The notes beneath the pieces were generated by a model. The model did not search any database and was not told where the DNA came from. It worked only from the letters and a program-made list of their open reading frames with translations. A DNA stretch of 54,178 bases, taken from Phycisphaerales bacterium (lineage in GTDB: Bacteria; Planctomycetota; Phycisphaerae; Tepidisphaerales; Tepidisphaeraceae). The translations under genes were made by a program, and so were the position numbers. The first letter of the stretch is position 1. Each line of letters begins with the position of its first letter. Of this stretch, positions 46,485 to 54,178 are shown one piece after another. The DNA lies in NCBI GenBank assembly GCA_025361735.1, contig JANYKD010000131.1, positions 1 through 54,178 on the forward strand, written 5' to 3'.

Positions 46485-49400
46485 CTACGGCCGTGTCGCC
46501 GGCCGGCTTGATGGAGTCTTCTTTGTCGCTTCCGCAGCCGCAGCTTCCAGCAGCTTCGGCCAATCCGCCTGGCCTTCCAGCAGCGTGCCGGATCGTTCCA
46601 TCCGGCAGGCGATTTCGCACGCTTCACGGTAGCAGGCCGCAGCGTCGGTGTGGCGGCCCAAGGCGGTAAAGGCCGCGGCCACGTTCACCAGGGTCGACAC
46701 GACATCGGCCTGCGCCCGGGCCACGTCTGGATGGGCGGCGGCGGTGGCGCGGTCCATGGCCAACGATGTGTTGAAACGCTCCAATGCCTGCTGGTTCTCG
46801 CTGGCCGACAGATTGCAGCCTCCCAACTTGGTGTACGCCATTGAAGCATCGCGCTGCGCTTCCGGATTGTTCGGATTGGCGGCCAGCATCGCCTCTGCCA
46901 CCTGAAGCGCTTTGCCATAACAGCTGCTGGCCTCCTTGTTCTGTTGCTGCTTGCCATGGATGTCGCCAAGCTTGCTCATAGCCAGAAAAAGGTTGTGGCG
47001 AACCTCGGCGTCCTGGGAATCGCGGGCCAGATCGTCGTACATCACGACGGCCTTGCGGCAATGCTCCGCAGCGTTTGCAAAATCACCAGATTGAAAGTGC
47101 AGGCCGGCCAGGTTGAACAGCCCGTTGGCGACGTCGCGGCGGGCTTCGGCGCTTTGAGGGTCGGCGTCGGCGATGGACTGGTAGATCGCGATCGCGTCTC
47201 GATAATGCGAGCGGGCGGCCTCGGCTCGGTCCATCGCCAGGTTGACAGCGCCGAGCCGATCGAGCGAAATTGCCAGGTCTCGCCTGGCTTGGGCGGTGGG
47301 GGCCTTCGTTCCCGCCAGGTTCCGGGTGATCTGCCAGGCGTTCTGATAGCTCTCCATGGCCAGTTGAGTCCGGCCGGCTCCGAGATACGCATCCCCCATG
47401 TCGCTGTAAACGATGGACAGATCCCGCAAAGCGGCTGGATTGTCCTTGTCGGCTTCGGCCAGCGACTTACGCAGGTTAATCGCCTCACGATAGTGTTCCA
47501 TTGCCAGTTCGGGCTCGTTCAGTCTCAGGTTCGCCTGGGCCACGTCCAGGTACGCGGTGGACAGATTACGCTGCGCCGCGGCATTGCCGGGCTCTTTGCC
47601 GGCCAGTTCCTTGCGGATGGCGAGTGCCTTCTGATAGGTATCCGCGGCGTGTTGCGGATTGCCCATCTTCAGGCTCAGGACGCCAAGTCGCCCCAGAGAG
47701 ATGGCCAGGTCGTTCTGCGACAATGTATCGGCCGGCTGTGCGGCGGCGATGTCCAGGGCGATCTTGTGAGATTTGGCCAGGTACTTCACTGCCGTGTCGG
47801 TCTGGCCCATGGTCAGGGACAGATCGCTCAACCGGCTGTAGCTGACGATCAGGTCGCGCTGCGACGGATAGTCTTTGGGGTCGCGCGCAAGCGTCTCGGT
47901 GATTCGCAGATCCTCGAGGTAGCAGTCCCACGCCTTAGCCGTGTCGCCCAGTTCACAATACGCATCGCCCATGCGGCTGTGGAACGTGGCCAGACGGCGC
48001 TGGGCGACCGGGTTGTCCGGCTGGGTGGCGGCTTTGGATTCGGCAATGGCGATGCCGCGACGGAAATCCTCGATGGCCACCGACGCCTGCCCGAGTTTCA
48101 GGTGTATATCGCCCATTGTACAGCAGGCCACAGCCAGCGGCCGGTCCAGCGCCGAGTCTGCACTGTGCAGTTGCTCAGCCAACTTGATCTCCTTCTCGGC
48201 GAACTCCATCGCCTGACGCGGTTTGTTCAGGGCGAGATGGGCTTTGGCCAGCTCTTCATAGACCATAACCAGATCCTGGCGCGTCTGCGCGTTGCTGGAC
48301 TCGGCGGCCAGCGTCTCCAGCAGCGATCTCGCTTTTTGCAGCGACTCGATGGCGCTCTCCGTACGTCCGGTCACTTGGAACAGGCCCGCCAACCGCGTCA
48401 ACGCGTATGCAGTGTTACGATTGGCCGCGGGGTTGCGCAAGCTGTCCTGCACGCGCTGGATGCCGTCGATGGCGGTCTGGAGGAGAGATTCTCGCAGCGC
48501 GTGCATCCCCACACGAGACTCGAGCTTGTCCTGGATTTCAAACACGAGCTTCTTGAGCGTGTCGAGGGCCAGGTCGCGCTGCTGCTCGGCCGACTTCTCC
48601 GCACGCCGCGCCTGTTGACGGGCTTCGCTCTCGCGGCGCGCCAGGTCAATGGCGCGATTGCGGGCGGCCGTGATCAGCACGAAGGCAACGATTGTGGTTA
48701 TGAGCACAATCGCTGCCGCGGCCGATATCGAAGCGACCAGCGGCTTGTGGGCGCGCACCCAGCGGCGGAGCATTTCCGTGGCGGTTGGGGGTCGGATGGG
48801 AAGCGGCTTCCCGTCGAGGTAAAGCTGCATGTACTCGGCCAGCCGTGCCGCCGAATCGATGCGATCGCCGGCCGAGCGTTCGGTGGCTCGGGCAACGATG
48901 GCTTCAAGGTCCGCATCGAGCGTCGGGTCGATTTCGCGCAGGGGCGGGACGTCCTTCTCCAGAATCATCGCCGCGAGCTGCCGCTCATCCTCGACATCGC
49001 CGAAGAGACGATGGCGCGTCAGCAATTCCCACAGCGTCACGCCCAGCCCGCGCACGTCGGCGGCCAGCCCCACGGGGAGCATCGCGGCCGCCAGTTGCTC
49101 GGGCGCGGCGTATCGCAGTTTGCCGACGAAGCCTCCCTGCTTGCTGATGGAGGAGGTGATGCTCTGTCCCTTGGCCAGTCCGAAATCCATCAGCACGATG
49201 CGCGACCCGTCCGCCGTGAGCAGCAGATTTGCCGGACTGATGTCGCGATGCACCACATGCTGGTCATGCACGGCCTGCAAGGCCAGCGCCACATCGCGCA
49301 TGAGGGACACGATCTTCCGTATATACCCGCCGGGATCGTCGTGCACGCCCGGCAGCGGTGGCAAGGGGCGCAGCGACAGGACGGGAAGCGGTAATCCGGT

Positions 49401-50960
49401 GCCGTCGCTGTCCCGAGTCTCACATCGCTTCCGCAAGTGCTGCTGCCGTTTCTCGCTCGCGGTCAGGACGGCCTGGCTGAACGCGACGCTGGTTAGCGAC
49501 GATGATCCGCCCAGCGCTGTGAGCCGGCTTACCTCGCGCCATACCTGCTCCAGATCGCACCCTTCCACGTACTCCATCGTGTAGTATGCCGTGCCATCCG
49601 GCAGGCTGCCGGAATCAAGCAACTTGACGATGTTCGGATGATCGCAGTGGCTGATCGCGCGCGTCTCGCGCTGGAACCGGGCCATGGCCAGTTCATCCCC
49701 CAGGAGGTCAGCCGCGATCGTCTTCATCGCCACGAGTCGCCCCAGCGACAACTGTCTCGCCAGATACACCACGCCCATGCCGCCGTGGCCGATCTCCGCC
49801 AGCAACTCGTAATCGCCCAGAACCCTGTGCGGCGGGGCGGTGGAGTCCGAAACGGGCTTGTCGGCAACCACTACATCCCTGGTCGCTTCTTCCGCCATCA
49901 CCTTCAACGCGGACTCATCGACCGGCACGCCGCGCAGGCATGACATCAGCGCCGTCATTGCCCCGGCCATTTCGGTCATCCGCCCCGTGCGCCCGGTGGT
50001 GTAGCTCAGATACTCCACCTGTTTGCCAGCGCGATCGCGGTTGAGGAACAGAACCTCGTCGGCCACCTCGCTCTCACGAAACGCCAGCATGGGATCCAGC
50101 GGCAACGGCGGTCGCCCACCCGGCCACCACACCGCCACGCGGTTGGGCGAGAGCGTCGCCGCGTGTTCGGCTCCCATCGCCAGAGGCGCCATGCGTTCGC
50201 CTTGCAAGCCGACCAGCTCGCGCATACCCAACTCGAATCGCCCCGGCCCCATGCCGCGCAATTCCGTCAAGTATACGAGCCGCGTGCCCTTGGGCCCAAG
50301 CGGCTCGAACACGCCATCGGCCAGTACCTCATTCACGGCCGGAAACAGAAGCGGCCCCATCTCCTGCTCGTAAAAGGCCTCGAAGCGGTTCGCTCCGTGG
50401 CCAAAAACCAGATTGCGGTATTGCACGACGGCGTTGAACAGCTCGCGCAGGGTGCAAACGGTATCGGATGAGGCGACGCCGTCCGGGCCGTTCTTGATCC
50501 GGCGGTACAGCGCCACAATTGCCGAGGGGTGGCGATGTTTCTGTTCCAACTGCCCCCAGAGGTGTCCGAGCGGATGGCTCTTTGCATCCGGCAGCGCGCC
50601 GAAATATCTGGCCAGTTCCTGAACGATCCCCGCCCATTGCCCCAGCGACGGCAGTGCCAACTGGCAGAGAAGGTCGTCCAGCTTGGCCACTCTCTGGCCG
50701 CCCTGTCGGACAGTTTGCGCGTAGGCCGCCACCATCGGACATGCCGCCAGCTTCAGCACCGCCTCCATCAGATAGAAGCAGTTGTCATGGCATCCACGGG
50801 AATCTTTGGCGTTGTAGGCGCGACTGTAAAGCTGCGCCAGCGGCAACGGCAATCGGAGCAGATAATCGCGATGGAACTCCACCATGGGCTCACCGTGGTC
50901 GGGTGTGCCAAGTCTTAACCGCCCTTGCTCCAGTCTGCAAGGAGTGTTTAAGGTGTTCAT
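46485..50960 (-). CDS. Membrane Ser/Thr protein kinase with TPR array and novel N-terminal domain
   Basis: A 1491-aa protein. Residues 1-375 form an uncharacterised domain that includes 'YLLRLPLPLAQLYSRAY', 'ELFNAVVQYRNLVFGHGA' and 'YLTELRGMGPGRFELG', ending in an Ala-rich linker. The 'RNLVFGHGA' block resembles HEPN/abortive-infection-like helices, but this is not certain. The kinase (about 383-720) has 'IGHGGMGVVY', 'VAMKTI', 'HRDISPANLL' (571-580) and 'DFGLAKG'. The usual Lys after HRDx is Ser, a variant also seen in other bacterial kinases. A membrane helix follows ('AAAAIVLITTIVAFVLI', about 745), then a coiled coil and at least 14 TPR-like repeats of about 48 residues, each with 'GD---L---A-A---Y--A--I'. 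It is convergent with the STAND pair, separated by 81 bp. Confidence 0.83.
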   Translation of the reverse strand: MNTLNTPCRLEQGRLRLGTPDHGEPMVEFHRDYLLRLPLPLAQLYSRAYNAKDSRGCHDNCFYLMEAVLKLAACPMVAAYAQTVRQGGQRVAKLDDLLCQLALPSLGQWAGIVQELARYFGALPDAKSHPLGHLWGQLEQKHRHPSAIVALYRRIKNGPDGVASSDTVCTLRELFNAVVQYRNLVFGHGANRFEAFYEQEMGPLLFPAVNEVLADGVFEPLGPKGTRLVYLTELRGMGPGRFELGMRELVGLQGERMAPLAMGAEHAATLSPNRVAVWWPGGRPPLPLDPMLAFRESEVADEVLFLNRDRAGKQVEYLSYTTGRTGRMTEMAGAMTALMSCLRGVPVDESALKVMAEEATRDVVVADKPVSDSTAPPHRVLGDYELLAEIGHGGMGVVYLARQLSLGRLVAMKTIAADLLGDELAMARFQRETRAISHCDHPNIVKLLDSGSLPDGTAYYTMEYVEGCDLEQVWREVSRLTALGGSSSLTSVAFSQAVLTASEKRQQHLRKRCETRDSDGTGLPLPVLSLRPLPPLPGVHDDPGGYIRKIVSLMRDVALALQAVHDQHVVHRDISPANLLLTADGSRIVLMDFGLAKGQSITSSISKQGGFVGKLRYAAPEQLAAAMLPVGLAADVRGLGVTLWELLTRHRLFGDVEDERQLAAMILEKDVPPLREIDPTLDADLEAIVARATERSAGDRIDSAARLAEYMQLYLDGKPLPIRPPTATEMLRRWVRAHKPLVASISAAAAIVLITTIVAFVLITAARNRAIDLARRESEARQQARRAEKSAEQQRDLALDTLKKLVFEIQDKLESRVGMHALRESLLQTAIDGIQRVQDSLRNPAANRNTAYALTRLAGLFQVTGRTESAIESLQKARSLLETLAAESSNAQTRQDLVMVYEELAKAHLALNKPRQAMEFAEKEIKLAEQLHSADSALDRPLAVACCTMGDIHLKLGQASVAIEDFRRGIAIAESKAATQPDNPVAQRRLATFHSRMGDAYCELGDTAKAWDCYLEDLRITETLARDPKDYPSQRDLIVSYSRLSDLSLTMGQTDTAVKYLAKSHKIALDIAAAQPADTLSQNDLAISLGRLGVLSLKMGNPQHAADTYQKALAIRKELAGKEPGNAAAQRNLSTAYLDVAQANLRLNEPELAMEHYREAINLRKSLAEADKDNPAALRDLSIVYSDMGDAYLGAGRTQLAMESYQNAWQITRNLAGTKAPTAQARRDLAISLDRLGAVNLAMDRAEAARSHYRDAIAIYQSIADADPQSAEARRDVANGLFNLAGLHFQSGDFANAAEHCRKAVVMYDDLARDSQDAEVRHNLFLAMSKLGDIHGKQQQNKEASSCYGKALQVAEAMLAANPNNPEAQRDASMAYTKLGGCNLSASENQQALERFNTSLAMDRATAAAHPDVARAQADVVSTLVNVAAAFTALGRHTDAAACYREACEIACRMERSGTLLEGQADWPKLLEAAAAEATKKTPSSRPATRP

Positions 50961-51029
50961 CTGTGACTAACCGGTTGCGTTTTGTGTCGGAGGATATCCG
51001 CTGCTCGCCCATCCCTGGAACGTCCGGGG

Positions 51030-51936
51030 TCACCGCCGTCGCGCCAATTGCGCCTGAGTCGTCGTGGTGGTCACGTTGTTGGTCTGCTCGAACTTCCGAT
51101 AGAGCACCAGCGTGCCGGTGTTCAGATCATAGCCGCAATCCACGGTATGCACCTTGCCGGTTTCACGGATGACCAGGAGCCTGGTGCCATCGGCAAGTTG
51201 CGTGGTGCCAGTCACAGTGCAGGTGAACCCGGTCGCGGGATCCTCGTCGAGAACCTGCCCCGCGCAACTGGTTCAGGCCTTCCGGGGGGGGTACGTAGCA
51301 CCCCATCAGAGTATAGATGCTGTTTAGTGTCCTCACGTCGGCCGCAGGGGCTGCGCCGGTGTTGGAGGCGATACGCAGCGTTGTCTCGGTCCAGCCGGGG
51401 CCGCGGCAGCCGGCCACCAGCGACAACTGCAGCGGCGTAGGTAGCGGGTTGGCTCCGGCGATGGTCATGGCCGTCGCTTCCTGGTAGTCCAAGGCACGGA
51501 AATCGCCTGCCCACGCTGGCGGCCTGGCGTTGTTCCACGGGAGTCTGAGAGTGCGCATCCCCGTGAATGTGGTGCGCATGATCCGCGTGGTTTTGGCGGT
51601 GCCCACGGACCCGGACCCCGCCGAGGCATCGGCCACCACCACGCTACTGGACTTGAGCAGGATACCGGTGTCTTCATCCCACACCCAGTAGTGGTTTGAG
51701 CCGGGAGAGTGGAAATGGAGAACCATCGCATTGTGTTTCTGGTCGCTGATGGTGAACGGAACGTGGGAGACATTCCGCCCGGGTCCCGCGCCGGCCAGTA
51801 GAGCTTTGGGTCCCGAAAAGCATTGGCGTGTCGGGATGATGTCCCGCGTCTGGTTCCCGCTGCATTCTCTACTCGTCTGAAATGGAGACGGGCAAGACGG
51901 GCATCCTTTGAGTCTCGCCGCGTTGATCGTCAACAA
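51030..51936 (-). pseudogene. Broken secreted-protein gene with one frameshift
   Basis: Two minus-strand frames read as one protein. The first (to about 51262) carries 'VPFTISDQKHNAMVLHFHSPG', 'NHYWVWDEDTG' and 'RTTFTGMRTLRLPWNNA'. The second (to the stop at 51030) continues with 'QVLDEDPATGFTCTVTG' and ends 'KFEQTNNVTTTT' plus a basic tail. Removing one base from the CCCC at 51258-51261 (GGGG on the coding strand) joins them. The downstream frame has a stop just before this point, so the break must lie there. No signal peptide or good start is visible at the 5' end (TTG at 51936), so the N-terminus may also be lost. The family is unknown; beta-sandwich character suggests an extracellular protein. 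Confidence 0.5.
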
Positions 51937-52451
51937 GGCACGGCCCGAAATCTCAATGACGACAAATCGCGATTACTGAGTCCGATTTTTCTTGACTTTC
52001 ATCCCAAACTTCATCATCTTTTCATGCAGATTGAGGGCTCCGCGTGTCGGTCGGTCATGTGCTCTGTGTCACCGCGAAGCAATGGTATAGTTTTGTTGCG
52101 TTTATCGGGCAAGGCGACTGTGTGAGTCTTTTGGGCGTGGTTCTGGCCGCGGTGTCACGTTGGACCCGTGCCCCCATCGACTCGCGGGCCGCTCGTTATC
52201 GTGCGTCGCCACCAGCAACGTGTCGCGGTCGAAAGTGCGCCCGGCATGCATCGCGGGCCACATGTTCTTCTCATCGAGATGAGCGTTCTCGGGCACGGAC
52301 ACACCAGCCGCCCCCGCGAGCGTGGGCAACCAGGTGCACCCTGTTTGGGATTCACGACGGTTTGATGTAGTTGAGATCGCGAGATTCTCATTCTCTCTAA
52401 GAAGGTCCGAGGACGCGTCGCGAGAGCCGTCTTCTTGACCGGGAGCAAACC
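51937..52451. other. Upstream region of the LEPR-XLL gene, no gene seen
   Basis: About 515 bp, AT-richer at 51970-52030 than its surroundings. Short frames on both strands overlap each other and match nothing known. The region probably holds the promoter of the following giant gene. A GGGAG at 52441-52445, 6 nt before the ATG at 52452, is a usable ribosome-binding site. Confidence 0.4.
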
Positions 52452-54178
52452 ATGTCAACTCCAGCGGTACAATCCGGTACCGGCCGCAGCAGTGCCAAAC
52501 GCCGCGCCCGGGCAGTTGCCAGTGTCTGCGAGCCTTTGGAGGTCCGCCAGTTGCTCGCCACCATTGATGTCTCGGGAACCATCCCCAACGGCACCGTCTG
52601 GGCGGGAACAGACGTGCGGCGGATCACGGCCGATGCGACGATTCCGGCCGGGGCGACACTGACGATCCAGCCGGGGGCAGTGATCAAGTTCGCGGCGTAC
52701 AACGTGAACCTGCTTATCAACGGTACGCTCAGCGCCCAGGGCACATCTGGCTCGCCGATTGTCTTCACGAGCATTGCCGACGACTCGGCCGGCGGTGACA
52801 CCAACGGCAACGGGGCGTCGAGCGGCAACCGGGGAGACTGGGGGCGGATCGAGTTTGGGGCCACCAGCACCGGAAACGTGATGGACCATGTGCAGGTGAT
52901 GTTTGGTGGGTACAGCGTGCCGGGCGAAGTCTATGTGCATGGCGGGGCGTTGACGCTCACCAACAGCACCATCGCCAGTTCCAGCAACGTCGGTGTGCGT
53001 ATCGAGACGGCCAACCCAACGCTGACCAGTAACACCTATTCGGGCAACGCCGGGGCCGCATTGTCGATGGATCTGGGGTCGAACCCTGCTATCAGCGTCG
53101 TGACGATGTTGAGCAACGGGATGAACGGTTTGGCGCTGGACACGGGAAGCCTGACAACCAATGGATTCTGGGATGACCCGGATGTGGTCTATTGGCTGGG
53201 CAACGATGTCACCGTTCCGGCCGGCAAAACGCTGACCGTGGGGGCGAAGCAGGTCGTCAAACTCAGCGCGTACTACGTCGACCTGGTGGTCAATGGTACG
53301 TTGTCGGCCGCCGGCACCTTGGCCAATCCGATCACCTTCACCAGCCCCAACGACGACTCGGCCGGCGGGGATACGAATGCCAACGGAGCCTCTACGGGAT
53401 CTCGCGGCGAATGGGGCAAGATCGAGTTCACCTCCACGAGCACTGCCAACACCCTGGGCTACGTTCAGGTCAAGTGCGGCGGTTACAGCGTGCCCGGCAT
53501 GCTCTATGTGCATGGCGGCGCAGTAACGATGAGCAACAGCACGATAGCCAATTCGAGCGGGGTCGGCGTGCGTATCGAAACAGCCAACCCAACCCTGACC
53601 AGCAATGCGTATTCCAGCAACGCGGGGGCGGCACTGTCGATGGATTTGGGATCGAACCCCGCCATCAGCGGGGTGACGATGTCCAGCAACGGGATGAATG
53701 GCCTGGCGCTGGACACGGGCAGCCTGACGACAAACGGGTTCTGGGATGATCCGGACGTGGTCTACTGGCTGGGCAACGATGTCACCGTTCCGGCCGGCAA
53801 GTCACTGACCGTGGGCGCGAGACAGGTTGTAAAGCTCAGCGCCTACTACGTTGACCTGGTGGTCAACGGGACGTTGTCGGCCCTCGGAACGTCGGCCAAT
53901 CCAATCATCTTCACGAGCCCCAACGACGACTCGGCCGGCGGCGACACGAATGCCAACGGGGCCTCCAGCGGGGCGCGGGGCGAATGGGGCGAGATCGAGT
54001 TCAAATCCACCAGCACGGCCAACGCCATGGATCAAGTGCAGGTGAAGTTCGGCGGCTACAGCGTGCCGGGCGAAGTGTACATCCACGGCGGCGCGGTATC
54101 ATTGACCAACAGCACCATTGCCAGTTCCTACAGCGCCGGTGTGCGCATCGAAACGGCCAACCCGATCCTGACCAGCAA
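52452..54178 (+). CDS. LEPR-XLL repeat surface protein (3' partial)
   Basis: The frame is open from the ATG at 52452 to the right edge, 575 codons. The N-terminus has a basic stretch ('SSAKRRARAVAS') followed by 'CEPLEVRQLLATIDVSG', the planctomycete LEPR-XLL export or sorting motif, with E-P-L-E-x-R-x-L-L intact. The body consists of beta-helix-like units of 191 residues, each with 'GNDVTVPAGKTLTVGAKQVVK', 'SPNDDSAGGDTNANGAS', 'GGYSVPG' and 'LTLTNSTIASSS' strands. The 'TVPAGKTL' pattern is typical of parallel beta-helix adhesins. About 2.7 units fit before the window ends, so the protein is certainly larger. A surface structural or adhesive role is inferred from the architecture. Confidence 0.85.
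   Translation, partial: MSTPAVQSGTGRSSAKRRARAVASVCEPLEVRQLLATIDVSGTIPNGTVWAGTDVRRITADATIPAGATLTIQPGAVIKFAAYNVNLLINGTLSAQGTSGSPIVFTSIADDSAGGDTNGNGASSGNRGDWGRIEFGATSTGNVMDHVQVMFGGYSVPGEVYVHGGALTLTNSTIASSSNVGVRIETANPTLTSNTYSGNAGAALSMDLGSNPAISVVTMLSNGMNGLALDTGSLTTNGFWDDPDVVYWLGNDVTVPAGKTLTVGAKQVVKLSAYYVDLVVNGTLSAAGTLANPITFTSPNDDSAGGDTNANGASTGSRGEWGKIEFTSTSTANTLGYVQVKCGGYSVPGMLYVHGGAVTMSNSTIANSSGVGVRIETANPTLTSNAYSSNAGAALSMDLGSNPAISGVTMSSNGMNGLALDTGSLTTNGFWDDPDVVYWLGNDVTVPAGKSLTVGARQVVKLSAYYVDLVVNGTLSALGTSANPIIFTSPNDDSAGGDTNANGASSGARGEWGEIEFKSTSTANAMDQVQVKFGGYSVPGEVYIHGGAVSLTNSTIASSYSAGVRIETANPILTS
53187..54178 (+). repeat. Near-identical 573-bp tandem coding repeats
   Basis: The stretch starting near 53187 recurs 573 bp (191 codons) later with only scattered, mostly synonymous differences. 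Long identical blocks such as the one encoding 'FWDDPDVVYWLGNDVTVPAG' appear in both. A more diverged unit precedes it from about 52599, with 7 extra codons. The high DNA identity points to recent duplication or gene conversion and may also cause assembly collapse. Confidence 0.8.

Noticed and set aside
46944-49394. Plus-strand ORF of 816 aa
   Set aside because: It is antisense to the TPR array of the kinase; its internal repetition only mirrors the TPR repeats.

Overview
The window looks like a chromosome segment from a planctomycete, probably from the Phycisphaerae side. The signs are a LEPR-XLL-type N-terminus on a giant repeat protein at 52.4 kb, an ECF sigma factor with the planctomycete 'PTTHWSLV' opening, very large membrane-anchored Ser/Thr kinases carrying WD40 or TPR arrays, multi-kilobase CARDB/cadherin-like/dockerin surface proteins, and high GC with long antisense open frames. 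No rRNA, CRISPR array or phage structural gene is present.

Layout. (1) 1-14.7 kb: one giant secreted protein gene, cut by the left edge. It carries CARDB repeats, a beta-propeller, many cadherin/He_PIG-like repeats, a second propeller, a metzincin-type zinc protease motif, thrombospondin-3-like calcium repeats, a dockerin-like pair and a Pro/Lys tail. It is split by six single-base frame changes. (2) 14.7-19.5 kb: a TAT-exported metallophosphatase and an 1158-aa conserved-looking membrane protein. (3) 19.5-23.1 kb: three secreted or polysaccharide-related genes. One is 5'-truncated and one seems internally shortened. (4) 23.1-25.0 kb: a decayed mobile-element scar, with a damaged tRNA-Arg(CCG), three 19-20 bp repeats, an ImmA/IrrE-integrase chimera and an IS4-type transposase tail. 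(5) 25.0-32.7 kb: a lasso-peptide-type RiPP cluster. It has a 63-aa precursor candidate with a YxxP leader, an ECF sigma factor with a small partner gene, an asparagine-synthetase-like cyclase, a fused RRE(PqqD)-transglutaminase-like leader peptidase, an ABC exporter, and two small exported proteins of unknown role. (6) 32.7-51 kb: a signalling block with a kinase-WD40 protein, a secreted 480-aa protein, two tandem paralogous membrane STAND-like ATPases (the second with a broken P-loop), and a divergent kinase-TPR protein. (7) 51-54.2 kb: a broken secreted-protein gene and the start of a LEPR-XLL beta-helix-like protein built from 191-aa units repeated almost exactly at the DNA level.

The strongest biological find is the lasso-type cluster. 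Its proposed core is unusual: either a Cys1-Asp9 ring or a 10-residue Gly1-Asp10 ring, with a tail rich in Tyr and Trp. The second is the pair of exported/membrane STAND ATPases between two giant kinases, which may be an undescribed membrane signalling module. Family names come from motif recognition by eye; no database search was possible.
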